Positions 37,351-46,757 of a stretch of DNA of 64,000 nt are shown in pieces. The notes beneath the pieces were generated by a model that was not told the origin of the DNA, made no database searches, and saw only the letters and a program-made list of their open reading frames with translations. Positions within the stretch are counted from its first letter, which is position 1. Each line of letters begins with the position of its first letter. The position numbers and the translations under genes were made by a program. The DNA is from an uncultured Oscillospiraceae bacterium. Its GTDB lineage: Bacteria > Bacillota > Clostridia > Oscillospirales > Oscillospiraceae. The stretch is from positions 45,522 through 109,521 of the forward strand of contig CANQRQ010000006.1 of assembly GCA_947626315.1 (NCBI GenBank). The letters are read 5' to 3'.

Positions 37351-38010
37351 TCACACCTTGAAGTAGTCCAGCTTTTTCTCGACCCAGCCCAGCAGCAGCG
37401 TCAGCGCGCCGCTGAAGAGCAGGTAGAACAGGCCCGTGAAGAACAGGGGCCAGATCAGGCCCTGGCTCTTGATAAAGGCCTGGCCGTTCCAGATGATCTC
37501 ATACACGGAGATGACCCGGGCCAGGGAGGTGTCCTTGACCAGGGTGATGACCTCGTTGCCCATGGGGGGGATGATGCGCTTGACCACCTGCAGCAGGGTC
37601 ACCCGGAAGAAGATCTGCGTGTTGGTCATGCCCAGCACCTGGCCCGCCTCCCGCTGGCCCCTGGGCACGCCCTCGATGCCGCCCCGGTAGATCTCCGAGA
37701 AATAGCAGGCATAGTTGAAGATAAAAGCGATGATGGCGGCGGTGAAGCGGCCGGAGGCGCCGCTGCCCCACCAGTTGTTGCCCAGGATCAGGCCGGGTCC
37801 GTAGTAGATGATCAGCAGCTGGAGCATCAGGGGCGTGCCCCGGACGATCCAGATGACCAGCTTTACCGGCCAGCCGAGGATCCTGAAGCGGCTCATGGAG
37901 CCGAAAGCGATCAGCAGCCCCAGGGGGACGGCCCCCAACAGGGTCAGGACAAAGATTTCCAGGGTTTTTCCGAAGCCCTCGGTCAGGGAGAGCAGGACGG
38001 TTTGGAACAT
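37351..38010 (-). CDS. Polar amino-acid ABC transporter permease
   Basis: This 219-residue His/Glu/Gln/Arg-type permease has five hydrophobic helices. It carries [15 protein letters not shown] near residue 55 and the EAA-loop-like [18 protein letters not shown] near 115-130. A single permease gene is present, so it probably works as a homodimer. Confidence 0.93.
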   Translation of the reverse strand: MFQTVLLSLTEGFGKTLEIFVLTLLGAVPLGLLIAFGSMSRFRILGWPVKLVIWIVRGTPLMLQLLIIYYGPGLILGNNWWGSGASGRFTAAIIAFIFNYACYFSEIYRGGIEGVPRGQREAGQVLGMTNTQIFFRVTLLQVVKRIIPPMGNEVITLVKDTSLARVISVYEIIWNGQAFIKSQGLIWPLFFTGLFYLLFSGALTLLLGWVEKKLDYFKV

Positions 38011-38045
38011 GGTCTACCTCTCTATGTACAGTCGTTTAACGTCAG

Positions 38046-38078
38046 ATCAGCAGAGGGTCAAAAGGCCCTCTGCTGTCT
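38046..38078 (-). terminator. Internal terminator between binding-protein and permease genes
   Basis: CAGCAGAGGGTC-AAAA-GGCCCTCTGCTG lies in the 91-bp gap. Such a stem between a solute-binding gene and its transporter genes commonly lowers distal expression. Confidence 0.7.
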
Positions 38079-38101
38079 GTTTTCAAGGGTTTCTTTTCCG
38101 C

Positions 38102-38983
38102 TCACGGCTCGACAATGGCCTCGTTCACGCCGTAGGTCTTCGCCAGCTCCATAACGGTGCCGTCCGCATAGGCGTCAGCGTAGAAGGCGTTGAAAGCGTC
38201 CACCAGATCGCTGCCCTGCCGGAAGCCCACGCCGTACTCCTCGCTCTCGTTCAGCCGGACGGTGACGGTCAGGTCGGGATAGCTGGTGCCCTCGCCGATC
38301 ATGGCGCCGGCCATCAGCAGGTCGATCACGCAGGCGTCAGAGGTACCGGCGCCCACTTCCATCAGGGCCGCGGCCTGGCTCTCGCAGGCCAGCGTCGTCA
38401 GGCCCGCCGCCGTGGCTTCTGCCTCACCGGCGCTGCCGGCCTCCACGGCCACCGTCAGATCGGCCATGCTGGCCGTGTCGGGATACTGATCCGCCGCGTC
38501 GGCCTTCAGTACCACCACCTGGGCGTTGTTGGCATAGGGGACGGAGCAGCTCATGGTGTTGAGCACCTCGTCGTTGAGGGTCATGCCGTTCCAGACGCAG
38601 TCGATGGAACCGGCGTTCAGCTCCAGCACCTTGTTGTCCCAGTTGATCTCCACAAATTCGGCGGTGACGCCGATGCTCTCGGCAAAGGCCTTGGCCAGAT
38701 CCGCGTCAAAGCCGATCCACTCGCCGTCCTCGTCCTTGTAATCCATAGGCGCGAAGTCGGTGACGCCGATTACCAGCGTGCCCTTGGCCTGGATGGCGGA
38801 CAGGTCGCTGTCCCCGGCGTTTTCCTCAGCGGGCTCCTCGGCGGCAGGCTCTTCAGCGGCGGGTTCCTCCGCGGCCGGAGCCTCCGTGGCAGGCGCCTGG
38901 GTGGCCGGGGCGCTGGATCCGCCGCAGGCGGCCAGGGCGAAGAGCATGCTCAGGGCAAGCAGCAGAGCAAAAATCTTTTTCAT
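38102..38983 (-). CDS. Amino-acid ABC transporter substrate-binding lipoprotein
   Basis: This 293-residue protein has a lipoprotein signal (MKKIFALLLALSMLFALAAC), an Ala/Pro/Glu-rich linker (residues 22-60, PAAEEPAAEEPAAEEP), then an SBP_bac_3 domain: GTLVIGVTDFAPMDYKDEDG, GFDADLAKAFAESIGV, NAGSIDCVWNGMTL. Features match glutamine/cystine/histidine-type binders without fixing the ligand. ATG 38983 follows GGAGGATG. Confidence 0.93.
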   Translation of the reverse strand: MKKIFALLLALSMLFALAACGGSSAPATQAPATEAPAAEEPAAEEPAAEEPAEENAGDSDLSAIQAKGTLVIGVTDFAPMDYKDEDGEWIGFDADLAKAFAESIGVTAEFVEINWDNKVLELNAGSIDCVWNGMTLNDEVLNTMSCSVPYANNAQVVVLKADAADQYPDTASMADLTVAVEAGSAGEAEATAAGLTTLACESQAAALMEVGAGTSDACVIDLLMAGAMIGEGTSYPDLTVTVRLNESEEYGVGFRQGSDLVDAFNAFYADAYADGTVMELAKTYGVNEAIVEP

Positions 38984-39054
38984 GTTTTCATCCTCCAAAA
39001 CGGTTCGGTATTCTTTTGGCGGCGCTTGGACTGCCCTCCCGCTGCCACTTCAGT

Positions 39055-39082
39055 ATAATAGCACATTAGCGAAATAAAGCAA
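39055..39082 (-). promoter_or_regulatory. Promoter of the amino-acid ABC operon
   Basis: -35 TTGCTT (39077-39082), 16-bp spacer, -10 TATTAT (39055-39060) on the minus strand. Confidence 0.6.
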
Positions 39083-39095
39083 GGATTTTTTTCTG

Positions 39096-39124
39096 TTTTG
39101 CTGTGCAAAATTTGCACAGCAAAA
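39096..39124. promoter_or_regulatory. Perfect 14-bp-arm palindrome in the divergent region
   Basis: TTTTGCTGTGCAAA (39096-39109) and TTTGCACAGCAAAA (39111-39124) face each other just upstream of the ABC -35. It could be an operator for amino-acid control or a transcription-insulating hairpin. Confidence 0.5.
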
Positions 39125-39139
39125 TGCGCTGTCCTCTTT

Positions 39140-39180
39140 AATTCCTACCTTCTTTATGGTATATTAAACCTATAGGAATT
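39140..39180 (+). promoter_or_regulatory. Promoter and candidate operator of the Rrf2 regulator
   Basis: A -10 TATATT (39160-39165) is flanked by the half-sites AATTCCTA (39140-39147) and TAGGAATT (39173-39180). A similar ATTCC...TAGGAAAT pair lies over the nifS promoter, pointing to a shared Rrf2/IscR site. Confidence 0.55.
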
Positions 39181-39245
39181 CAGAAGAGCCTGCGGCCCGT
39201 GTTTGCCTGTCACGGGAGGGCGGGTTCGGAAAGGAGGCAAAGCCT

Positions 39246-39671
39246 GTGAACGTGACCAGCAAGGGCCGCTACGCCCTGCGCGTCATGCTGGACCTGGCCC
39301 AGCACCCGGAGGACGGCTATATCTCCCTGAAAACCGTGGCCGACCGGCAGGGGATCTCCATGAAATATCTGGAGAGCATCGTGTGCAGTCTGAAGAAGGC
39401 GGAGCTGGTGGAGAGCAGCCGGGGCAAGGAAGGCGGTTATAAGCTCAGCCGGGCCCCCGGCGGGTACACGGTGGGGGAGATCCTCCGCTGCATAGAGGAC
39501 AATCTGGCCCCGGTGGCCTGCATCAAGGCCGGCAGCGTCAACTGCGAGCACGCCGCCGCCTGCATGACCGTTCCCATGTGGAAGGAGCTGGACGAGCTGA
39601 CTAACGCCTATCTGGAGTCCGTCAGCCTGGACGATCTGCTCACCGGGGAGAAATGGAAAACTTCAACTTGA
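39246..39671 (+). CDS. Rrf2-family (IscR-like) regulator
   Basis: This 141-residue winged-helix protein begins MNVTSKGRYALRVMLDLAQ and carries the recognition helix SMKYLESIVCSLKKA. Three cysteines in a C-x7-C-x5-C spacing (residues 92, 100, 106) match the Fe-S ligands of IscR. The start is GTG after AAAGGAGG. It sits directly before nifS-iscU, so it is predicted to tie Fe-S assembly genes to cluster status. Confidence 0.92.
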   Translation: MNVTSKGRYALRVMLDLAQHPEDGYISLKTVADRQGISMKYLESIVCSLKKAELVESSRGKEGGYKLSRAPGGYTVGEILRCIEDNLAPVACIKAGSVNCEHAAACMTVPMWKELDELTNAYLESVSLDDLLTGEKWKTST

Positions 39672-39717
39672 CAAAACAGGACTTCGTGCTATAATTCCCA
39701 TTAGATTTATAGGAAAT
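39668..39717 (+). promoter_or_regulatory. nifS-iscU promoter
   Basis: -35 TTGACA (39668-39673, overlapping the rrf2 stop), 16-bp spacer, -10 TATAAT (39690-39695). ATTCC (39693-39697) and TAGGAAAT (39710-39717) form an Rrf2-like site over the start point. Confidence 0.7.
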
Positions 39718-39739
39718 ACCCGCAGAAAGGAAGAGAACT

Positions 39740-40927
39740 ATGTTTGTATACGCCGACAACGCAGCCACCACCTGCGTCAGCAAAACCGCGCTGGACGCCA
39801 TGCTGCCCTACCTGACCGAGCAGTACGGCAACCCCTCCAGCCTCTACGCCTTTGCCCAGAAGTCCACGGAGGCCCTGGCCCAGGCCCGGGCGGACGTGGC
39901 CGCCTGCCTGGGGGCCGAGCCCCGGGAGATCATCTTCACCTCCGGCGGCAGTGAGGCCGACAACCAGGCCATTCTCTCCGCGGCCCGCCTGGGCGCCCGG
40001 CAGGGCAAAAAGCACCTGATCTCCACCGCCTTTGAGCACCATGCGGTGCTGCACACCCTGAAGAAGCTGGAGAAGGAGGGCTATGAGGTCACCCTGCTGG
40101 ACGTGCATGAGGACGGCGTGGTTCGTCTGGAGGACGTGGCCGCCGCCATCCGGGAGGACACCTGCCTGGTGACCATCATGTTCGCCAACAACGAGATCGG
40201 CACGCTGCAGCCCATCGCGGAGATCGGCGCCCTCTGCCGGGAGAAGGGTATTCCCTTCCACACGGACGCGGTCCAGGCCGCCGGGCACACGCCCATCGAC
40301 GTGAAGGCCATGAACATCGACATGCTGTCCATCTCCGGGCACAAGTTCCACGCCCCCAAGGGGGTCGGCGCCCTGTATGTGCGCAGGGGCGTGCCCATCT
40401 TCAACCTGATCGAGGGCGGCGCCCAGGAGCGGGGCAAGCGGGCCGGGACGGAGAATGTGGCCGGCATTGTGGCCATGGCCGCGGCTTTGAAAGAGTCCGT
40501 GGAGAACATGGAGGCCAACACCGCCAAGATCATCCCCATGCGGGATAAGCTCTTTGCCGAGCTGAGCAAGATCCCCCACAGCAAGATCAACGGCAGCCTG
40601 GAGCACCATGTACCCGGCACGGTGAACATGTGCTTTGAGGGCATCGAGGGCGAGTCCCTCCTGCTGCTGCTGGACGCCAACGGCATCTGCGCCTCCTCCG
40701 GCAGCGCCTGCACCTCCGGCTCTCTGGACCCCAGCCACGTGCTGCTGGCCCTGGGCCTGCCCCATGAGGTGGCCCACGGCTCCCTGCGCCTGTCCATCGG
40801 GGAGTACAACAGCATGGAGGAGATCGACCATATTATTGAGGTGGTCCCCAAGGTGGTGGACTATCTGCGGAACATGTCCCCGGTCTGGGACGAGCTGGAA
40901 AAGGGCCAGCGGCCCCATCTGATCTAA
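39740..40927 (+). CDS. nifS: Cysteine desulfurase, NifS/IscS type
   Basis: This 395-residue PLP enzyme removes sulfur from cysteine for Fe-S cluster assembly. It begins [21 protein letters not shown]. It has the PLP Lys in [12 protein letters not shown] near residue 202 and the catalytic Cys loop [11 protein letters not shown] near 325-335. It is followed 28 bp later by the scaffold gene iscU. Confidence 0.96.
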   Translation: MFVYADNAATTCVSKTALDAMLPYLTEQYGNPSSLYAFAQKSTEALAQARADVAACLGAEPREIIFTSGGSEADNQAILSAARLGARQGKKHLISTAFEHHAVLHTLKKLEKEGYEVTLLDVHEDGVVRLEDVAAAIREDTCLVTIMFANNEIGTLQPIAEIGALCREKGIPFHTDAVQAAGHTPIDVKAMNIDMLSISGHKFHAPKGVGALYVRRGVPIFNLIEGGAQERGKRAGTENVAGIVAMAAALKESVENMEANTAKIIPMRDKLFAELSKIPHSKINGSLEHHVPGTVNMCFEGIEGESLLLLLDANGICASSGSACTSGSLDPSHVLLALGLPHEVAHGSLRLSIGEYNSMEEIDHIIEVVPKVVDYLRNMSPVWDELEKGQRPHLI

Positions 40928-40955
40928 GGATTTTATAGAAGGAGGAAAACAGATC

Positions 40956-41387
40956 ATGGCACTCTACAGTGACAAAGTTATGGACCATTTCCAGAACCCC
41001 CGGAACGTGGGCAAGCTGGACGACGCCGACGGCATCGGCGAGGTGGGCAACGCCAAGTGCGGCGATATCATGCGCATGTATATCAAGGTGGACGACAACG
41101 GCGTGATTTCCGACTGTAAGTTCAACACCTTCGGCTGCGGCAGCGCCATCGCCACCAGCTCCATGGCCACGGAGCTGATCAAGGGCAAGCCCATCGAGGA
41201 AGCCCTGAAGCTCTCCAACCAGGCGGTGGTAGAGGCGCTGGACGGGCTGCCCGCCCATAAGATCCACTGCTCCGTTCTGGCGGAGGAGGCGGTCCGGGCC
41301 GCGGTCAAGGACTATTACGATAAGAAGGGCATCGCCTACGATCCGGACGATTTCCAGATCCACGACTGCGAAAGCTGCCAGAGCTAA
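40956..41387 (+). CDS. iscU: Fe-S cluster assembly scaffold IscU/NifU-like
   Basis: This 143-residue scaffold has the three conserved cysteines in NAKCGD, FGCGSAIA and IHCSVLAEEA, where a 2Fe-2S/4Fe-4S cluster is built from NifS-derived sulfur. An additional C-terminal pair (HDCESCQS) is seen. A ribosome site GAAGGAGG lies 10 nt upstream. It completes the rrf2-nifS-iscU unit, a minimal ISC system. Confidence 0.96.
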   Translation: MALYSDKVMDHFQNPRNVGKLDDADGIGEVGNAKCGDIMRMYIKVDDNGVISDCKFNTFGCGSAIATSSMATELIKGKPIEEALKLSNQAVVEALDGLPAHKIHCSVLAEEAVRAAVKDYYDKKGIAYDPDDFQIHDCESCQS

Positions 41388-41407
41388 AACAGTATCAAAT
41401 CATCAAA

Positions 41408-41451
41408 GAGGGGCTGCGCTGAGCCAATGGCTCTGCGCAGCCCCCTTTTTC
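41408..41451 (+). terminator. Terminator after iscU
   Basis: GGGGCTGCGC / GCGCAGCCCC with inner AGCCAATGGCT is followed by CTTTTT. Confidence 0.9.
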
Positions 41452-41477
41452 GCCGCAACCGCGTTTGCGTTTATATC

Positions 41478-42665
41478 TTATCTTCTTCTCTTCCGGCTGT
41501 GCCTGCCCTGCTTCCGGTCCATCAGGGAGTGGACGATCAGAATGACGATGCCGGCCGCCAGCAGCACCGCGGCGGCGTAAAAGATGACCCGGAAGCTGCT
41601 CATATCCACGCCGCTGTCCCCGCTCTCCCCGCCGCTGTCCGGGGCCCGGTCAGTGGTATACCCGCAGATCTGGCAGACGCCCTCCTCCTGCCGCCGGCCC
41701 AGCGCGCCGGTTTTGGTCCACTGGAAGTCGTGGGGCGCCTGGTCCGCCTTCTCCCCGCAGCGGCACTGGTGCCAGTGGCTCTCCCCATCGCTGTACCAGG
41801 CGGAGGAAAAACTGTGCACATGCTCCTCCGGCTCCGCCGAAGGCGTGGGGCTGGGGGACGCGCTGGCTTCCGGCGTGGGGCTGGGGCTTGGACTGGGGGT
41901 CGGACTGGGGCTGGGGGACGGGCTGGGCGCGGCCTCCGCACCCTTGACCGTAATGGTGGCGGGGCTGGAGTCCTTCCGGCTGATGCCGCCGGCGGAGATA
42001 AAGGTGCAGACCACCTTCCAGCCGTTCATCTCCGGCGGGACCTGATTGATGATCAGGGTGTCGTTATAATTCTCCGGCACCGGCACGCCCGGGAACTTGC
42101 TCTGGATATCCGCCAGGGCCAGCTTCTCTCCAGTGGGGCTGAGCAGATACCATTCATAGCTGGCGGTGTAGCTGCCGGACACCCAGAAATCCGCCCACTG
42201 CCCCGCCTCTACGGTGGTGGACTTTGGGGGAAAATTGACGGTGGGAGCCCAGATAGCGGGGGCGTAATCGTTGGACAGGGTGACGATGGCGCCGGAGGGG
42301 TCCCGGCTCAGGGCGACCTGGCTATTGTTGATATAGCCCTGCACCGTCTCCGGAAAATAATAGCCCGCCATGGCCGTCAACTGGATCTCCACATGATAGA
42401 GATTGGTGCCGAAGGTCCCGTTATAAGCCGGATTCCAGTCGGAATCGTACCAGGCCACGTTGCTCACATAGCAGCCGGAGGCGCTGGTGTTCACCGTGAT
42501 ATTGCTCAGCTCCATCATGGCCACCGGCTCCTGGGACAGCGACGCCAGGGCCCGCTCGATGGGCTGCCCGTCGGGCACGATCTCCACGGCGCCAGCCGCC
42601 GTCAGGCAGAAGCACAGAACCGCCAACAGGACGGCCGCGCGCTTTGCCGCCGTTTGAAAACGCAT
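41478..42665 (-). CDS. Secreted cell-surface protein with C-terminal membrane anchor
   Basis: This 395-residue protein has an N-terminal signal peptide (MRFQTAAKRAAVLLAVLCF...AAG). A beta-rich extracellular part includes an Ig-like segment (PPKSTTVEAGQWADFWVSG near 150). A low-complexity linker of Pro-Ser-Pro-Thr repeats spans about 255-290. Then comes a Cys/His-containing module (HWHQCRCGEK; CQICGYTT) often seen in clostridial surface proteins, a membrane helix near 360-385 and a basic tail (MDRKQGRHSRKRRR). It is likely an envelope-anchored adhesin-like protein. No enzymatic motif is seen. Confidence 0.75.
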   Translation of the reverse strand: MRFQTAAKRAAVLLAVLCFCLTAAGAVEIVPDGQPIERALASLSQEPVAMMELSNITVNTSASGCYVSNVAWYDSDWNPAYNGTFGTNLYHVEIQLTAMAGYYFPETVQGYINNSQVALSRDPSGAIVTLSNDYAPAIWAPTVNFPPKSTTVEAGQWADFWVSGSYTASYEWYLLSPTGEKLALADIQSKFPGVPVPENYNDTLIINQVPPEMNGWKVVCTFISAGGISRKDSSPATITVKGAEAAPSPSPSPSPTPSPSPSPTPEASASPSPTPSAEPEEHVHSFSSAWYSDGESHWHQCRCGEKADQAPHDFQWTKTGALGRRQEEGVCQICGYTTDRAPDSGGESGDSGVDMSSFRVIFYAAAVLLAAGIVILIVHSLMDRKQGRHSRKRRR

Positions 42666-42789
42666 GTTTTCTCCCCCTTTCACGGTCGCCGGGCGCTGCC
42701 CGGCCCTGGACACTGGTTACGGACATACTTTTATTCTATTATATCATACCACGCATCCGGTCCGGTTTCAAGGCGGGATCGCCCGGGCA

Positions 42790-42818
42790 TTGTCAGTTTA
42801 AGAATTCTCTGGTATAAT
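42790..42818 (+). promoter_or_regulatory. mnmG promoter
   Basis: -35 TTGTCA (42790-42795), 17-bp spacer, -10 TATAAT (42813-42818). Confidence 0.75.
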
Positions 42819-42850
42819 CGTCTTCATCCTCACAGCGGAGGTGCGGTCTT

Positions 42851-44731
42851 TTGAGAATATATGACGCGGGAAGCTGCGACGTGGCCGTGATCGGCGCGGG
42901 ACACGCGGGCATTGAGGCGGCCCTGGCCGCGGCCCGGCTGGGGCTGGACACGGTCTGCTTCACGGTAAATCTGGACAGCGTGGGCAACATGCCCTGCAAT
43001 CCGGCCATCGGCGGCACCGGCAAGGGCTGCCTGGTGCGGGAGCTGGACGCCCTGGGGGGCGAGATGGCCCGGGCAGCGGACAAGGCCTGCATCCAGTACC
43101 GGATGCTGAACCTGGGCAAGGGCCCGGCGGTCCACTCTCTCCGGGCCCAGGCGGACCGGCGGCGCTATCAGGAGGTCATGAAGCAGACTCTGGAGCGGCA
43201 GGAGCATCTCCGGGTCAAGCAGGCGGAGGTGGTGGACCTGGCCGTGGAAAACGGCGCGGTCCGCTCCGTCACCACCCGCACCGGTGCGGTCTATACCTGC
43301 CGGGCGGCGGTGCTGGCCTCCGGCACCTATCTGGACGGGCGCACCATCGTGGGGGAGACGGTCTGTTCCTCCGGGCCGGACGGGCTGGCCGCCGCGGTAC
43401 CTTTGGCGGAACGGCTGCGGGCCCTGGGCCTGGAGATGCGCCGCTTTAAAACCGGCACCCCGCCCCGGGTCAACGCCCGGACGGTGGATTTCTCCAAAAT
43501 GGAGCTGCAGGAAGGGGACGCGGAGCCGGAGCCTTTCTCCTTCTCCACGGAGGCCCCGCCTCAGAACCGGGCCGTCTGCTATCTGACCTACACCAACGAG
43601 CAAACCCATGAGATCATCCGCCGGAACCTGGACCGGAGCCCGCTCTATTCCGGCGTCATTGAGGGGGTCGGCCCCCGGTACTGCCCCAGCATCGAGACGA
43701 AAATCAGCGTCTTTCCGGACAAGCCCCGGCATCAGCTCTTCATCGAGCCTATGGGCCTGAACACGGAAGAGCTGTATATTCAGGGCTTCTCCTCCTCCAT
43801 GCCGGAGGAGGTGCAGCTGCAGATGCTGCACACGATCCCCGGCCTGGAGCGGGCGGAGATGACCCGCTGCGCCTACGCCATCGAGTACGACTGCGTGGAC
43901 CCTACGGAGCTGCTGCCCACCCTGGAATTCAAAAAAATCGCCGGCCTCTACGGGGCCGGGCAGTTCAACGGCTCCTCCGGCTACGAGGAGGCGGCGGTCC
44001 AGGGCTTTGTGGCCGGGGTGAACGCCGCGCTGAAGCTGCTGGGCCGCCCGCCCCTGATCCTCCGCCGGAGCGACGGGTATATCGGCACGCTCATTGACGA
44101 TCTGGTGACCAAGGGCACCAACGAGCCCTACCGGATGATGACCTCCCGCAGCGAATACCGGCTGCTCCACCGGCAGGACAACGCCGACGAGCGGCTGAGC
44201 GCCATCGGCCTGTCCATCGGGCTGGTGAGCCCCCGGCGGCACCAGGCGGTGCTGGATAAATACGCCGCGGTGGCCCGGGAGATCCGGCGCCTGGAGGGGA
44301 CCCGGATCCCCCCCTCCGAGGACTTGAACCGCCTGCTGGTGGGCCGGGGCACCGCCCCGGCGGTCAGCGGTCTGTCTTTGGCAGACTTAGTGCGTCGGCC
44401 TCAGCTGAGCTATCAGGACACCGCCCCCTTTGACCCGGCGCGGCCCCCGCTCAGCCGGGCGATCCAGGCCCAGGTGGAGATCCGCCTCAAATACGAGGGC
44501 TATATCAAACGGCAACTGAAGCAGGTGGAGGAATTCTCCCGGATGGAGAGCCGCCCCCTGCCGCCGGATCTGGACTATACCGCCATCCGGGGCCTGCGCC
44601 TGGAGGCCCGGGAAAAACTGCAGAAGATCCGCCCCGCCAGCCTGGGGCAGGCCAGCCGCATCTCCGGCGTCTCCCCGGCGGACGTCTCCGTGCTGATGAT
44701 TTGGCTGGAGAGCCGGAAAAAAGAGGAATAA
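42851..44731 (+). CDS. mnmG: tRNA uridine-5-carboxymethylaminomethyl modification enzyme MnmG
   Basis: This 626-residue FAD enzyme modifies U34 of tRNAs together with MnmE. It has the dinucleotide motif [19 protein letters not shown] near residue 10, the family signatures [21 protein letters not shown] and [25 protein letters not shown], and a C-terminal helical domain. It starts at TTG 42851 after GGAGGTG. Neither mnmE nor rsmG is adjacent in this window. Confidence 0.96.
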   Translation: MRIYDAGSCDVAVIGAGHAGIEAALAAARLGLDTVCFTVNLDSVGNMPCNPAIGGTGKGCLVRELDALGGEMARAADKACIQYRMLNLGKGPAVHSLRAQADRRRYQEVMKQTLERQEHLRVKQAEVVDLAVENGAVRSVTTRTGAVYTCRAAVLASGTYLDGRTIVGETVCSSGPDGLAAAVPLAERLRALGLEMRRFKTGTPPRVNARTVDFSKMELQEGDAEPEPFSFSTEAPPQNRAVCYLTYTNEQTHEIIRRNLDRSPLYSGVIEGVGPRYCPSIETKISVFPDKPRHQLFIEPMGLNTEELYIQGFSSSMPEEVQLQMLHTIPGLERAEMTRCAYAIEYDCVDPTELLPTLEFKKIAGLYGAGQFNGSSGYEEAAVQGFVAGVNAALKLLGRPPLILRRSDGYIGTLIDDLVTKGTNEPYRMMTSRSEYRLLHRQDNADERLSAIGLSIGLVSPRRHQAVLDKYAAVAREIRRLEGTRIPPSEDLNRLLVGRGTAPAVSGLSLADLVRRPQLSYQDTAPFDPARPPLSRAIQAQVEIRLKYEGYIKRQLKQVEEFSRMESRPLPPDLDYTAIRGLRLEAREKLQKIRPASLGQASRISGVSPADVSVLMIWLESRKKEE

Positions 44732-44736
44732 CAAGA

Positions 44737-45121
44737 AGATAAACGAAAGTTTATAGGAATAAGTTCCGCGCCATCATGGCTCCCCTTACACAGGGGAGCC
44801 ATGATGGTGCGCAGGTAATCGAGCACCCAGCGAGCCTTGTAGGTATGTGCGTGCGACCGTAGGAGCGACTTCTGCCAATGTTTGCACCGGGGTAAACCAG
44901 CAAGAAAGATTAAGGGCGACCTAAGAACGGATCTGCTGTACATTGCTCCCGGAGGGGCCCCGGGGAAACTTCCCCGGGTGCCTTTTCTTTCGGTTCGCTT
45001 TCTTTGCGGCAAGGCAAAGAAAGCGAACAAAGTCACCAAGAGACAAAACCAAGTTTCCGCTGGTGACCAAAGGAGACGAGCCGAGAAAGGTGTCCTTCCT
45101 CCTATAAACTTTCGTTTATCT
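44737..45121. mobile_element. MITE-like element with 22-bp perfect terminal inverted repeats
   Basis: The ends (AGATAAACGAAAGTTTATAGG at the left and its exact complement at the right, 22 bp) enclose 341 bp without a credible gene. Each end is itself a hairpin, ATAAAC-GAAA-GTTTAT. Inside are a 15-bp perfect hairpin (44771-44785 with 44793-44807) and a CCGGGGAAACTTCCCCGG region. It occupies most of the gap between mnmG and the peptide ABC genes. Confidence 0.75.
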
Positions 45122-45142
45122 GCAAATAAATTCTTTTATGAC

Positions 45143-45191
45143 AAACAAAGGGTCTGCAGCAAAACGCCTTTTGCTGCAGACCCTTTGTCAT
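45143..45191 (-). terminator. Terminator of the peptide ABC operon
   Basis: ACAAAGGGTCTGCAGCAAAA pairs with TTTTGCTGCAGACCCTTTGT; it directly follows the last ATPase gene. Confidence 0.85.
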
Positions 45192-45193
45192 TT

Positions 45194-45931
45194 TCATGCC
45201 CCGGCGGCCAGGAGCTGCCGGGTATAGGGATGCTGGGGCCGGGAGAATAGCTCCTCCACCGGGCCCTGCTCCACGATGCGCCCTTCCTTCATCACCAGAA
45301 CCCGGCTGCAGATCTGGTAGATCACGTTCAGGTCGTGGCTGATGAAGAGATAGCTCAGCTTGTACTCCTTCTGCAGCTGGCCCAGCAGCCGGAGGATCTG
45401 GGCCTGCACGGTCACGTCCAGGGCGCTTACCGGCTCGTCGGCGATGACCAGCTCGGGCCGGGTGATGACCGCCGCGGCGATGCTCACCCGCTGCCGCTGG
45501 CCGCCGGAGAGCTCCCGGGGATAGCGGCCGGCGTACTCCGGCCCCAGGCCGGTCTTCTCCAGCATCTCCGCCACCGCGGCCCGGCGCTGCTCCGCGTCCC
45601 GCATACCGGCGGCCCGGAGGGGCTCCTGGAGGATCCAGTCCACCGTATGGGCCGGGTTCAGGCTGCTGTAGGGGTCCTGAAACACCATCTGGGGCCGGCG
45701 GGACCGGTGGACGATCTCCCCGGTATAGTCCGGCAGCAGGCCCAGAATGGCCCGGGAGAGGCTGGTTTTGCCGCTGCCGCTCTCCCCCACCAGGCCCAGG
45801 ATCTCCCCGGCGCCGATGGAAAAGCTCAGGTCAAAGAGCACCTGCCGGCGCCGCCGCCCGCCCAGGAGGGCCGGCCCTTCCTGATACCAGGCGTTCAGAT
45901 TCCGCACTTCCAGTACCTTGCCGTCCGTCAC
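45194..45931 (-). CDS. Peptide/nickel ABC transporter ATP-binding protein (DppF/NikE type)
   Basis: This 245-residue ATPase has Walker [10 protein letters not shown] near residue 52, [15 protein letters not shown] near 155, Walker [12 protein letters not shown] near 180 and the H-loop FISHDLNVI. It is the last gene of the five-gene importer in the order binding protein - B - C - D - F. The C-terminal oligopeptide-transporter domain is nearly absent (ends RQLLAAGA), so the protein is shorter than DppF (about 330), as in NikE-like proteins. Confidence 0.9.
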   Translation of the reverse strand: MTDGKVLEVRNLNAWYQEGPALLGGRRRRQVLFDLSFSIGAGEILGLVGESGSGKTSLSRAILGLLPDYTGEIVHRSRRPQMVFQDPYSSLNPAHTVDWILQEPLRAAGMRDAEQRRAAVAEMLEKTGLGPEYAGRYPRELSGGQRQRVSIAAAVITRPELVIADEPVSALDVTVQAQILRLLGQLQKEYKLSYLFISHDLNVIYQICSRVLVMKEGRIVEQGPVEELFSRPQHPYTRQLLAAGA

Positions 45932-45952
45932 GGTCCGGCCTCCTCTCCGCTC

Positions 45953-46753
45953 TTATAGCAGTTTTCTGTCCCGGCGGGGGATGGCGTCGATCAGCCGCCG
46001 GGTGTATTCGTGCCGGGGGGCCCGGAAGATCTCCTCCACGTCCCCCTCCTCCACGATCTTCCCCCGCTGCATCACCGCCACCCGCTCGCAGAGGCGGCGC
46101 ACCACGTTCAGATCATGGCTGATAAACAAAATGCCCATCCCCTGCTCCCGGTTGAGCTTTTTCAGCAGCGCCAGGATCTGGGCCTGGATAGTCACGTCCA
46201 GGGCGGTGGTGGGCTCGTCCGCCAGCAGCAGCCGGGGCCGGCTGACGATGGCCGCGGCGATGCTCACCCGCTGGAGCATGCCGCCGGAGAGCTGATTGGG
46301 ATATTTTTTGTACAGGACCTCCGGCTCCGGCAGGTCCGCCTGGGCCATGGCCTCCAGGGCCCGGGCCTTCCGCTCCCGGTTGGAGAGGCGGGTGTGCAGG
46401 CGGAGGCTCTCCTCCACCTGGGGGCCGATCCGCCGCACCGGGTCCAGGCTGGTCATGGGCTCCTGAAAGACCACCGACAGCAGCTCCCCCTGGATTTTCC
46501 GCAGCTCCCGCTCCGGGCAGTCCAGCATCTCCCGCCCGGCCAGGCGGACGCTGCCGCTGTGCTCCGTCTTTCCGGCGGGCAGCAGGCCGCTGACGCTCAT
46601 AGCCGTGACGGTTTTTCCGCTGCCGCTCTCCCCCACCAGGCCCAGGATCTCCCCGTCTCTCAGGGAGAGGGACACCCCGTTCACCGCCCAGCGGTCCGGC
46701 GCGGCGTTGAGAAAGCGCACCCGCAGCTCCTGGATTTGCAGCAAGTCCTCCAC
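45953..46753 (-). CDS. Peptide/nickel ABC transporter ATP-binding protein (DppD/NikD type)
   Basis: This 266-residue ATPase has Walker [10 protein letters not shown] near residue 40, [15 protein letters not shown] near 150 and LLADEPTTALDVT near 170. The QEPMTSLDPVRRIG Q-loop segment is characteristic of this subfamily. It forms a heterodimer with the product at 45194. Its length is closer to NikD (about 255) than DppD. Confidence 0.9.
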   Translation of the reverse strand: MEDLLQIQELRVRFLNAAPDRWAVNGVSLSLRDGEILGLVGESGSGKTVTAMSVSGLLPAGKTEHSGSVRLAGREMLDCPERELRKIQGELLSVVFQEPMTSLDPVRRIGPQVEESLRLHTRLSNRERKARALEAMAQADLPEPEVLYKKYPNQLSGGMLQRVSIAAAIVSRPRLLLADEPTTALDVTIQAQILALLKKLNREQGMGILFISHDLNVVRRLCERVAVMQRGKIVEEGDVEEIFRAPRHEYTRRLIDAIPRRDRKLL

Positions 46754-46757
46754 GCGC

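Noticed and set aside
41820..41935. Short repeats as a CRISPR-like array
   Set aside because: These are codons for a Pro-Ser-Pro-Thr linker inside the surface protein; no spacers are present. No CRISPR array was seen anywhere in the window.
44771..44807. 15-bp hairpin as the mnmG terminator
   Set aside because: No T-tract follows, and it lies within the inverted-repeat-bounded element, so it is treated as part of that element.
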